From an uncultured Myxococcales bacterium (GTDB taxonomy: Bacteria; Myxococcota_A; UBA9042; DTJE01): DNA of 64,000 nucleotides. The translations under genes and the position numbers were made by a program. The stretch spans positions 1 to 64,000 of the forward strand of contig CAIOFV010000065.1 of assembly GCA_903857665.1 (NCBI GenBank). The letters are read 5' to 3'. Position 1 is the stretch's first letter. Each line of letters starts with the position of its first letter. Under the pieces are notes generated by a model. The model did no database searches and had not been told where the DNA came from. It saw only the letters and a program-made list of their open reading frames with translations. This document shows positions 57,292 to 64,000 of this stretch, piece by piece.

Positions 57292-58839
57292 TCACCCGCC
57301 CGCACAGGACGCCAGCACCGTCGTCGCGACGTCCCGCACCTTCTGCAGGAACTGCAGCAGGGGCGCCGGCATCGCGCTGCCCATCAGCGACTCGTCGCAC
57401 CAGGCGGTACCGGCGTGGACCGTGCCTCCCTCCGCCAGGACCACCGTCACGGCAAGGTCGTAGGTGAACTGGTCGCAGCAGCAGGACGGGTTCTGGGGCG
57501 ACACGTAGGTCGCCGGCACGGTCGCCCAATCGACGGCCCGGGCGGCGGCCTGCAGGTCCAGGTACTGCGAGGGCGTCAGGCAGGCCGTGCACGCGGTTCC
57601 CCCGGGAGGGGTCACCTTCAGCACCCCCCCGGCCAGCACCACGTCGTTGTCGCCCAGGCCCGTGAAGCCGCCGCCCGATTCCAGGTCGAAGGACAGGCCG
57701 GCGAAGGCCCCGGGGTCGGTCCCGCACTCCTTCGGCGGCTGGCACCGGCCGGGCTGGGTCCCGACCTTGCACTGCTCGCCGCAGCCGCAGAAGGTGGCCC
57801 CCACGCACGCCTGGGGCGGCAGGCAGTCCTTGTCGCTGTGGCACTGGCCCGCCTCCAGGGCGGCGACGCAGGTGCCGGTCTGGTCCAGGCACGATTGGCC
57901 GGCGTCGCAGTCGGCCGCGTCGGCGCAGCACCCGGCGGGCAGCTTCTTCCGGCACGCGCCCGGAACGCCGCACCCGACGTGAAGGGCCGGCATGTCGCAG
58001 GGGCACGGCGTGGCGCCCGCGCAGACCTCGTCGGCGGCACATTCGGTGGACGTCCAGCACCGCCCCGGGTCCTTCTTCGGCTTGCACGCGAACGGCTCGT
58101 TGGTGTCGGCCGTGGGGTTCAGGTCCACGCAGTCCTCGCCGGCGCCGCAGTCCGCCACCGTGTCGCAGCAGCCCGCCGCCAGCGTGCACGTGCCGGGCAC
58201 GTCCGCAGAATCGCACATCGCGCCGCACGGGCACACCGATGCGCCCGAGCACTGCTGCCAGGGGCCGCACTGGGCGAGGGTCCAGCACCAGCCGTCGAGG
58301 GGCGGTTCCTTGCACCGGCTGACCGGCCCGTCGAAGAGGTCGGAACCGCATACCAGGCCCTGGGCGCAGTCCAGGGTCGTCCTGCAGCAGTCGGCGGCCA
58401 CCGCCAGGCAATCCCCTTCGACGGGGATGCTGTTCATCATGCAGTTGGTGACGTGCTCGCCCAGGCAGCGTTGTCCCTCGGCGCAGTCGGCGTCATGGAA
58501 GCACTTGCCCGCGGCGGGAGCAGGCCAGCAGGTCCCCGGGGCGCCGTACTCGAGTCCCAGGCACACCGCGCCAACGGCGCATTTCGTGGCGTCCTCGCAG
58601 CACCCCGAGGGCCCCTGGATCTCGCCGGGCAGATCGCCAGGGCCGGGGTCGCCGACTGCATCGACGGCCGTGTCGCGCGGTGCATCGACCCACGTTTCGG
58701 TCCCGTCATCCCTCCCGGGATCCGACACGGCGTCCGCGGAGGGTTGCAGGTCCGACGAGGCCTTCAACGGCTCGCACGCCACCCACGCCAGCGCCACCGC
58801 GAGAACCAGCAGCGTTCCCGGCCCGCAGCCCTTTCGCAT
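57292..58839 (-). CDS. Cys-rich lipoprotein with repeated GCCxDxxDC modules
   Basis: 515 residues. Lipoprotein signal ending WVAC (Cys22), Asp/Pro/Gly tether to about residue 80, then about sixty cysteines in alternating modules: GCCxxxxDCxxGxxC and CWxxxxCxxxxxC(S/A)GAxxCPCG, repeated four to five times to about residue 390. The last 120 residues have few cysteines apart from CTAC and CCC and include EGGTVHAGTAWCDESLMGS, a separate domain without known match. Surface protein of unknown role. GGGAGGGG precedes the ATG. A minus-strand TAGACT at 58878-58873 may be its -10. Confidence 0.75.
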   Translation of the reverse strand: MRKGCGPGTLLVLAVALAWVACEPLKASSDLQPSADAVSDPGRDDGTETWVDAPRDTAVDAVGDPGPGDLPGEIQGPSGCCEDATKCAVGAVCLGLEYGAPGTCWPAPAAGKCFHDADCAEGQRCLGEHVTNCMMNSIPVEGDCLAVAADCCRTTLDCAQGLVCGSDLFDGPVSRCKEPPLDGWCWTLAQCGPWQQCSGASVCPCGAMCDSADVPGTCTLAAGCCDTVADCGAGEDCVDLNPTADTNEPFACKPKKDPGRCWTSTECAADEVCAGATPCPCDMPALHVGCGVPGACRKKLPAGCCADAADCDAGQSCLDQTGTCVAALEAGQCHSDKDCLPPQACVGATFCGCGEQCKVGTQPGRCQPPKECGTDPGAFAGLSFDLESGGGFTGLGDNDVVLAGGVLKVTPPGGTACTACLTPSQYLDLQAAARAVDWATVPATYVSPQNPSCCCDQFTYDLAVTVVLAEGGTVHAGTAWCDESLMGSAMPAPLLQFLQKVRDVATTVLASCAGG

Positions 58840-58872
58840 GGCCCCTCCCGACGGTTCGTGCCTGACGCGATC

Positions 58873-58878
58873 AGTCTA
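58873..58878 (-). promoter_or_regulatory. -10-like hexamer of lipoprotein gene 58839
   Basis: TAGACT on the minus strand, 33 nt before the start. Same hexamer as at the rubrerythrin promoter; no -35 found. Confidence 0.25.
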
Positions 58879-58954
58879 TCACTCCAACCGATGGCGCGCG
58901 CCTGGCGTGTCGTGCAGGGGAAAGCAGCAGCCTGGATGGGGGGACGCCCTGGAC

Positions 58955-60193
58955 CTACCCTCCGAACTCCTTCTTGACCAGCGCGAAGCAGTCGTCGGCG
59001 ACGTCCAGCGTCTTCTGGATGTCCGCCTCGGTGTGCGAGCGCATGATGAACCAGTTGTGGTGCGGATGCAGCAGCACGCCGCGCTTCGCCGCGCCACCTC
59101 CGAACACCTGGCTGCGTCGGAAGTTCGTTTCGTTCGTGAAGGTCATGTAGGGCAGCGTGGGCGGGCCGCTGATCGTGACCTGCAGGCCCCGGTCCTCGGC
59201 CGCCTTCTTCAGTCCCTTCTGCAGCAGGGTGCCCATCTTCATCATGTGGGTCAGCGTTTCAGGCTTCTTCAGTTCGTCCAGGCAGGCCAGCGACGCGGCC
59301 TGCTCGACCGCGGACGTGTAGTACGTGCCCGTGAAGAACACCTTCGACGCGGCGGGCTTGTACTTGTTGGTGCCGCAGGCCGCCGAGATCGCGTAGCCGT
59401 TCGCCATGGCCTTGCAGTAGCAGGTCATGTCGGGCTTGAAGTCGAAGTACTCGTGGGACCCCTTGATGTCCAGCCGGAAGCCCGCACGCACGTCGTCCAG
59501 GATCAGCGCGGCCTCGTACTTGTCGCAGATGCGCCGCAGATCCTGCAGGAAGCCCGGCTTCGGCATCACCTGGTCCGCGAAGGCCGGGTGGTGGTACGGC
59601 GTGATGATGACGCCCGCCACGTCGCCCGGATACTTCTTGAAGATGTCTTCCACGCTGGTCGCGTCGTTCCAGATGAAGTCCAGCACGTGCTCGAAATCGC
59701 TTTCGATGATGCCGCCCAGGCCGTGCCGGCACCACGACTGGCTGCCGTGGTAGGCGCCGTGGGCCTTCAGGATCTTGCGACGCTGGGTGTGCTCGCGCGC
59801 CGTCTGGACCGCATACGCCGTCACGTCCGAGCCGTTCTTGCCGAACGCGCACCAGTCGATCAGCGGGATCATGCCGACCAGCTTTTCGGCCAGTTCGACC
59901 GCGACGGGCGTCGGGTGGTTGAACGCCGTGCCCAGCTTGCGCTGCACGTCCGCCGCCGCATCGACGACCGGGTCGTTGTACCCCAGCACGATCGGCCCGT
60001 ACCCGGCCAGGTAGTCGATGTACTCGTTGCCGTCCGGGTCCCAGTACCGGCATCCCTCGCCCCTCACGGCGTAGTACGGGAACGAGCCCGGGACCGCGAA
60101 GGCCGGGTTCTTGTTGCCCGAGATGCCCGACGGGATGACCGCCGTCGCGCGCTGGAACAGTTCATTCGACTTGTCGAACTTGTAGAGAGCCAT
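58955..60193 (-). CDS. class III PLP aminotransferase, GSA-aminomutase-like
   Basis: 412 residues. Similar to glutamate-1-semialdehyde aminomutase and relatives: FQRATAVIPSGISG at the N-terminus, GYGPIVLGYNDPVV, FGKNGSDVTAYAV, HGAYHGSQSW, ILDDVRAGFR (PLP-contacting Asp) and Schiff-base Lys261 in CYCKAMANGYAIS. The region around the Lys differs from true HemL (GKxIGGGxPxGA), so it probably acts on another substrate. Last gene of the minus-strand operon with the split transketolase and two SCP2-like proteins, 16 bp after the previous stop. GGAGG is upstream of the ATG. Role: amination or aminomutation of a keto or aldehyde product, perhaps one made by the transketolase. Confidence 0.85.
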   Translation of the reverse strand: MALYKFDKSNELFQRATAVIPSGISGNKNPAFAVPGSFPYYAVRGEGCRYWDPDGNEYIDYLAGYGPIVLGYNDPVVDAAADVQRKLGTAFNHPTPVAVELAEKLVGMIPLIDWCAFGKNGSDVTAYAVQTAREHTQRRKILKAHGAYHGSQSWCRHGLGGIIESDFEHVLDFIWNDATSVEDIFKKYPGDVAGVIITPYHHPAFADQVMPKPGFLQDLRRICDKYEAALILDDVRAGFRLDIKGSHEYFDFKPDMTCYCKAMANGYAISAACGTNKYKPAASKVFFTGTYYTSAVEQAASLACLDELKKPETLTHMMKMGTLLQKGLKKAAEDRGLQVTISGPPTLPYMTFTNETNFRRSQVFGGGAAKRGVLLHPHHNWFIMRSHTEADIQKTLDVADDCFALVKKEFGG

Positions 60194-60209
60194 ATCCGCC
60201 TCCGATGGG

Positions 60210-61013
60210 CTACTTCAGGTACAGCCCCACGCGATCGAACAGGTTGAAGTACTCGTCCACCAGCGCCAGGGAACCCGACGCCCGGATATCGCCGCTGCCG
60301 TTCGCGGCGAACGTGTCCACCGTACCCTGGATCAGGCCCAGGGCCAGGCCCATGTTCTTGATCGTGACGGTCGTGGACGGGTCGGCCAACCCGCCGGCGC
60401 CCGCCTCGATCACGCCATGGTCGATCTTCACGTGCGCCTTCGGACCGCCGATGACCTCGAACATCACCGTTCCGCTGGGCAGATCGTGGGCGATGCGAAC
60501 GACCTTCGGGTCGTAGTCCACCAGGTCCCGGGTGGCCATCATGCCCACCAGCAGCGACAGTTCCACGTGCTTGGCCAGGAAGGCCGGGTCGTCCAGCATG
60601 CCGGCGGGCGGCTTCAGGAAGACCGTCAGCCGGTCGGTCAACTTCGGCAGCAACTGCAGGGCCTTCAGGTGGAACGGGAAGGCGCGGAACGGGATCGGGG
60701 TGACCTTCTCGCCGTCGAACATGCGGTTCAGCGCATCGCACGACGGGAAGAACAGGCCCACGTTGCCGCATCCCTCGCGAGACAGCGTGACCTTCCCGTC
60801 ATCGAAGGCGAGGACCGCGCGCGGGCCGTCGAAGACCCGGAATTCCAGCGCTACCTTGCCCATCTGGCGGGCCGTGGCCGCGGCCTCCTCGTCCAGTCGT
60901 ACCAGGTGCGGAATGGCACCGAGCACCGCGTGGAGGTGCATCCCGGCGCGGACGCGATCCCGCACCGACGGTGAGGTGTACAACCCCAACCGGGTGAGCA
61001 ACGGCGTGAACAT
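60210..61013 (-). CDS. SCP2-like two-domain protein, paralogue 1
   Basis: 267 residues, no signal peptide or membrane helix. Shares layout and sequence traits with the next gene upstream: an N-terminal half with a beta-hairpin region followed by a helical stretch (CDALNRMFDGEKVTPIPF), and a C-terminal half in which GTVMFEVIGGPKAHVKIDHG leads to VTIKNMGLALGLIQGTVDTFAANGSGDIRASGS. That end resembles SCP2 sterol-carrier folds, where a hydrophobic cavity binds lipids. Assignment by eye, moderate confidence. AGGAGG precedes the ATG; 13 bp after the paralogue stop. Probably binds a lipid-like substrate for the neighbouring enzymes. Confidence 0.65.
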   Translation of the reverse strand: MFTPLLTRLGLYTSPSVRDRVRAGMHLHAVLGAIPHLVRLDEEAAATARQMGKVALEFRVFDGPRAVLAFDDGKVTLSREGCGNVGLFFPSCDALNRMFDGEKVTPIPFRAFPFHLKALQLLPKLTDRLTVFLKPPAGMLDDPAFLAKHVELSLLVGMMATRDLVDYDPKVVRIAHDLPSGTVMFEVIGGPKAHVKIDHGVIEAGAGGLADPSTTVTIKNMGLALGLIQGTVDTFAANGSGDIRASGSLALVDEYFNLFDRVGLYLK

Positions 61014-61026
61014 GACTTCCTCCTGC

Positions 61027-61797
61027 CTAGCCCATGGTCAAGGAATCGAGGTGCTGCATGAACAGCCCGACGTCCTTGCTCCCTTCCATCGCGCCCTCGA
61101 CCGTCAGGTACCCGTTCTTGACCGCTTCCACCGTGCCGACCCGCTGGGTCAGCACCTCGAAGGCCGCGGACACGTCCTTGAAGATCATGTGGACGTAGGG
61201 ACGCCGGCGGGCGTAGGTCCCCAGGCCGGCCTTGGACTTGCCCGCCTTGACGCGCAGGTAGCACGCGGGCCCGCCCCGCACCGTGAACTGGAACACGCGG
61301 TCGGGGCTCTTCTTCGCGTAGCCGCCCAGCACCTCGTCGCCGCCCTTGACCAGTTGCGACAGGCCAGACGCGATCATCTGCATCAGCATGCGGACCTTCA
61401 GCGCCTTGCCTTCCAGGTCCTCCGGCATCGCGGTCGGCATCAGGATCTTCAGTTTCAACATGAACGGCAGGAAGCGCACCAGCGTGGGCAGGCCCCGGAT
61501 GCCGTGGATCCCCGGCAGCGCCATGCCCCCCGCGAAGAACGTGTTCAGTTCCTTCAGCGTCTTGAACGTCAGCGTGATCGAAGGTTCCGGATGCTTGCCG
61601 GGCTTGACCTCGATCCCCTCCTCCGTCATGCCGACCCAGGCGCCCTGCTCGCTGTCGCGCGCCGCGAACTGCAGCACGCCGTTCGCGCGACGCAGCAGGT
61701 GCCGGTACTGTGGACGTTCCGCCAGCACCACCTTCACGAGAGGCAGCGCGGAACGCAGGAAGACTCGCGCCTTCAGTTCCTCTCGGGCATCAGCCAT
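61027..61797 (-). CDS. SCP2-like two-domain protein, paralogue 2
   Basis: 256 residues. The first half has FKTLKELNTFFAGGMALPGI, the second VFQFTVRGGPACYLRVKAGK and MIFKDVSAAFEVLTQRVGTVEAVKNGYLTVEGAME (given here as adjoining segments 170-245), in the order expected of SCP2-type folds. It matches its downstream neighbour segment by segment, so the two arose by duplication. The ATG shares one base with the stop of the transketolase C-subunit gene (TGATG), so it is translationally coupled to it. Cytoplasmic. Role inferred only: lipid or hydrophobic-substrate carrier. Confidence 0.65.
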   Translation of the reverse strand: MADAREELKARVFLRSALPLVKVVLAERPQYRHLLRRANGVLQFAARDSEQGAWVGMTEEGIEVKPGKHPEPSITLTFKTLKELNTFFAGGMALPGIHGIRGLPTLVRFLPFMLKLKILMPTAMPEDLEGKALKVRMLMQMIASGLSQLVKGGDEVLGGYAKKSPDRVFQFTVRGGPACYLRVKAGKSKAGLGTYARRRPYVHMIFKDVSAAFEVLTQRVGTVEAVKNGYLTVEGAMEGSKDVGLFMQHLDSLTMG

Positions 61798-62810
61798 CAG
61801 ATTTCGTCCTCCCAGTCCTCGTCCTGTTCGAACTCGGCCTTCAGGACCACGCCGATGGCGTCCAGGATGCCGTCCGCGTCGATCCCGTAGTGGTGCTGGA
61901 GGTCCTCGTAGTAGCCCACCATCGAGAAGCAGTCCTGGTAGCCCAGCTTCTTGAAGGCGCAGCCCTTGCCGCTGCGGGCGATGACGTCCGCGACCGCGTC
62001 GCCCAGCCCGCCGATGACCGTGTGGTCCTCCACCGTGATGATGCGCCGCGTGTCCAGCAGCGCCTCGCGCACGGCGTCCTCGTCGAGCGGCTTGATGGTG
62101 TGCATGTCCAGCACGCGCACCGACACGCCGTTCTGCGACGCGCGCTCGGCGGCTTCCATCGCCTGCAGCACCGTCACGCCGGTCGCGATGATCGTCAGGT
62201 CGCGGCCGTCGCGCAGCTTGATGGCCTTGCCGATCTCGAAGTCGAAATCCAGCGACTTGTGCATCGGCGGCTCGAAGCCACGGCCGATGCGGATGTACAC
62301 CGGTCCGGGGTACTCGATCGACGCCGCCACCGCGCGCGCCGTTTCGTAGGCGTCCGCCGGCGCGATGACCGTCATGCCCGCGAAGGACCGCATGATGGCG
62401 ATGTCCTCGGTGCAGTGGTGCGTGGTGCCCGCCTGCCCGAAGGAGGTGCCCGAGTGCGTCGCGATGATCTTGACGTTGCGCTTCTGGTAGCACAGGTCCG
62501 TCCGCACGAACTCCGCGGCCCGCATGGACGCGAACGCGGCGAAGGTCGATACGACCGGGATCAGCCCAGCTTCCGTCATGCCCGCCGCGATGGCGATCAT
62601 GTTCGCTTCGGCGATGCCGACGTTGTAGAAGCGCTCGGGGATCTTTTCCTCGAACTTGCCGATCTTGGTGGACCGCGCCAGGTCGGCCGTCAGCGCCACG
62701 ACCCGCTTGTCCTTCAGCCCGATCTGGGTCAGCGTCTCGCCGTAGATTTCGGCCTGGGTCATGTGATCCGCGTCATCGATGGTCCAGGTCAGTCCCTGCG
62801 CCTTTGCCAT
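61797..62810 (-). CDS. transketolase, C-terminal subunit (Pyr and C-terminal domains)
   Basis: 337 residues, the half-size transketolase seen in archaea and many bacteria. Pyrimidine-binding domain with LTADLARST, NVGIAEANMIAIAAGM (the conserved ThDP-activating Glu), and FAAFASMRAAEFVRTDLCY; the C-terminal domain has DMHTIKPLDEDAVREAL and TVEDHTVIGGLGDAVAD. It forms an enzyme with the N-subunit encoded 15 bp upstream. Transfers two-carbon ketol units between sugars. Its acidic end (EFEQDEDWEDEI) is unusual but not disruptive. Same operon as two SCP2-like proteins and an aminotransferase. Confidence 0.92.
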   Translation of the reverse strand: MAKAQGLTWTIDDADHMTQAEIYGETLTQIGLKDKRVVALTADLARSTKIGKFEEKIPERFYNVGIAEANMIAIAAGMTEAGLIPVVSTFAAFASMRAAEFVRTDLCYQKRNVKIIATHSGTSFGQAGTTHHCTEDIAIMRSFAGMTVIAPADAYETARAVAASIEYPGPVYIRIGRGFEPPMHKSLDFDFEIGKAIKLRDGRDLTIIATGVTVLQAMEAAERASQNGVSVRVLDMHTIKPLDEDAVREALLDTRRIITVEDHTVIGGLGDAVADVIARSGKGCAFKKLGYQDCFSMVGYYEDLQHHYGIDADGILDAIGVVLKAEFEQDEDWEDEI

Positions 62811-62825
62811 GTCCGCCTCCTCGCC

Positions 62826-63656
62826 CTACTTCGACTTCCGGATGCTCGCCAGCGCCGCGTCGCGCGTGGCCTCGTCCAGCCCGCCGTAGTGCCAGGCGGT
62901 CTTGTCTTCCATGAAGTCCACGCCCTTGCCCTTCACCGTGTTGGCGATGACCATCACCGGCCGTTCGGTTTCGGCCCGGGCCGTTTCGATCGCGTCCAGG
63001 ATCTGGTCGAAGTCGTGGCCGTCGATGGTCAGCACGCGCCAGCCGAACGCCTCGAACTTCTTGTCCAAGGGTTCCAGCCGCATCAGCGTTTCCGTCGGGC
63101 CGTCCAGGCTGAACCGGTTGCGGTCCACGAAGGCCGTCAGGTTGGTCGTCTTGAAGTTGCCGGCCGCCATCGCCGCTTCCCAGACGGAGCCCTCGGCGCA
63201 CTCGCCGTCCGACATCACCACGTAGGTGCGCCAGGGCTTGCCGATCTGGCGGGCGCCCAGCGCGGCGCCCACGCCCAGGCCCAGGCCGTGGCCCAGCGAG
63301 CCCGTGGAAAAGTCCACGCCGGGCACCTTCAGGCGATCCAGGTGCATGCCGAAGGGCGAGCCGGTCTTGTTGAACTCCTTCAGCAGCGCGGGATCGAAGA
63401 ACCCGAGGTCGCCCAGGATCACCGCGTGCCCGACCCCCCCGTGGCCCTTGGACAGGATGAACCGATCGCGGTCCTCCCATGCCGGGCGCTTCGGGTCGAT
63501 CTTCAGGGCCTTGTAGTAGAGCGCGACCAGGATCTCGTGCTGGCTGAACGCCCCCCCCACGTGCGCACCACCGCAGGTGAAGGTCACCTCGATAATCTTT
63601 TCGCGCAGTTCGCGGGCCTTGGTCTTCAGCCGCTTTCGTTCCCCGGCGTCGAGCAT
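62826..63656 (-). CDS. transketolase, N-terminal subunit (ThDP-binding)
   Basis: 276 residues. ThDP-diphosphate domain: GGAHVGGAFSQHEILVALYY, RDRFILSKGHGGVGHA, STGSLGHGLGLGVGAALGA, and metal-binding SDGECAEGS to the Asn-containing AFVDRNRFS. Partner of the C-subunit just downstream. First gene of the operon; GAGGAG precedes the ATG by 8 nt and a good promoter-like element lies 52 nt upstream. As no other pentose-phosphate gene is nearby, the pair may serve a specialised pathway rather than central metabolism. Confidence 0.93.
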   Translation of the reverse strand: MLDAGERKRLKTKARELREKIIEVTFTCGGAHVGGAFSQHEILVALYYKALKIDPKRPAWEDRDRFILSKGHGGVGHAVILGDLGFFDPALLKEFNKTGSPFGMHLDRLKVPGVDFSTGSLGHGLGLGVGAALGARQIGKPWRTYVVMSDGECAEGSVWEAAMAAGNFKTTNLTAFVDRNRFSLDGPTETLMRLEPLDKKFEAFGWRVLTIDGHDFDQILDAIETARAETERPVMVIANTVKGKGVDFMEDKTAWHYGGLDEATRDAALASIRKSK

Positions 63657-63707
63657 GGGACGGTCTCCTCGTTCAGAGGGTGAAAAGGGCCCGGTGTTCC
63701 GTCAGAC

Positions 63708-63737
63708 TTTGTACCGCCGCGTTGCGTCATTGGTCAA
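63708..63737 (-). promoter_or_regulatory. putative promoter of the split-transketolase operon
   Basis: On the minus strand TTGACC (63737-63732), 18-nt spacer, TACAAA (63713-63708). The leader would be about 45 nt. One of the strongest pairs in the window. Confidence 0.5.
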
Positions 63738-63784
63738 GAGGTTGAAATAGGGGTCGAGGCGAACTTCCGGACCCCGGGGCAGCG

Positions 63785-63946
63785 CTAGAACAGCGGATAG
63801 ACGAAGGGTCCCAGCGGACTCGACGCCGACACCGCGATCAGCGCCCCGACCAGCAGCAGCGCCACCACGATCGGGAGCAGCCACCACTTGCGACGCGCAC
63901 GAAGGAAAGCCAGGAGTTCCTTCAACAACTGGTACAACGGCAGCAC
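63785..63946 (-). CDS. DUF5989-like 53-residue membrane protein
   Basis: Small protein of 50-53 residues: basic amphipathic N-terminus (LLKELLAFLRARRKWWLLP), one transmembrane helix (IVVALLLVGALIAVSA), then SSPLGPFVYPLF and the stop. This closely follows the DUF5989 pattern (LLPI then helix then PFIYTLF). In other genomes such genes often sit next to SxtJ-type membrane proteins and carbamoyltransferases; those would lie beyond the right edge. A GTG at 63946 directly abuts AAGGAG; a TTG at 63937 has AGGAGG at 8 nt and may be the true start. The frame stays open to the window edge, so a start outside is not excluded. Confidence 0.7.
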   Translation of the reverse strand: MLPLYQLLKELLAFLRARRKWWLLPIVVALLLVGALIAVSASSPLGPFVYPLF

Positions 63947-64000
63947 CTCCTTCAGAACGGGTGACGGTAGGATTCCGGGTCCGGCGCCCGGGCGACCCTC

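Noticed and set aside
58955-60193. Assignment of the class III enzyme as HemL (tetrapyrrole synthesis)
   Set aside because: The Lys261 region (CYCKAMANGYAIS) departs from the HemL signature and the operon has no other heme gene, so only a GSA-aminomutase-like call is made.
63702-63887. 61-residue minus-strand open frame before the transketolase operon
   Set aside because: It overlaps the better-supported DUF5989-like frame, has no ribosome site and no recognisable features.
1-64000. tRNA or rRNA genes
   Set aside because: I looked for GGTTCGAATCC-type T-loops and CCA ends in the gaps; the few GTTCGA-like strings lie inside coding regions.

Overview
The window is GC-rich bacterial DNA, coded on both strands with very short gaps and many convergent gene pairs. 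Several hallmarks point to Myxococcota (the former Deltaproteobacteria): two proteins end in a MYXO-CTERM-like tail (Cys, one membrane helix, Arg cluster), MopE-type CDGxDNNCDGxxDEG repeats are present, and there is an eight-cysteine-cluster domain. About a dozen lipoproteins carry long Asp/Pro/Ala-rich tethers, and two PilT-like ATPases are encoded. I see no rRNA, tRNA, insertion sequence, prophage or CRISPR array, so this looks like ordinary chromosome rich in surface-protein genes.

Layout. 1-2814: surface proteins (a truncated Cys-rich lipoprotein, a MYXO-CTERM protein, a lipoprotein). 2840-7162, minus strand: an operon of a tiny six-Cys lipoprotein, a GAF/PAS histidine kinase, a sigma-54 response regulator and a CAP-domain protein, joined by ATGA overlaps. 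7331-17460: secreted or lipid-anchored hydrolases (C45-like NTN hydrolase, GH106-like rhamnosidase, alpha/beta hydrolase, metallophosphatase, CehA/McbA-type PHP hydrolase). 17486-23361: nucleotide-sugar genes, including an SDR fused to a DegT aminotransferase, an ArnC/GtrB-like glycosyltransferase and a GT-C-like membrane protein. 23428-29380: orphan molybdopterin oxidoreductase, MBL hydrolase, OPT transporter, PfkB kinase. 29381-29702: two 73-bp palindromic repeats. 29703-38467: Cys-rich lipoproteins flanking an operon of two PilT-like ATPases (one HEAT-fused) and an ASH-like lipoprotein. 38494-41251: two related outer-membrane barrel proteins. 41543-43743: NifU and NifS. 43805-46258: a duplicated family III CoA-transferase. 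46399-52747: Cys-rich protein, lipase, M28 peptidase with a histone-like tail, DUF4091 MYXO-CTERM protein. 52740-57252: thioesterase, SrkA kinase, RlmL-like methyltransferase, YaiI/YqxD protein, rubrerythrin. 57292-63946: Cys-rich lipoprotein, an operon of split transketolase, two SCP2-like proteins and a class III aminotransferase, then a tiny DUF5989 gene at the edge.

Two blocks look most like undescribed systems. The first is 17486-23361, where a fused decarboxylase-like SDR/aminotransferase followed by an undecaprenyl-phosphate-type glycosyltransferase and a GT-C-like protein recalls the Arn (aminoarabinose) pathway without its formylation and deformylation steps. The second is 58955-63656, where a split transketolase is co-transcribed with two lipid-binding-like SCP2 paralogues and a GSA-aminomutase-like enzyme. 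A recurrent TAnAnT -10-like hexamer sits 13-60 nt upstream of many start codons and may be the housekeeping promoter signature.
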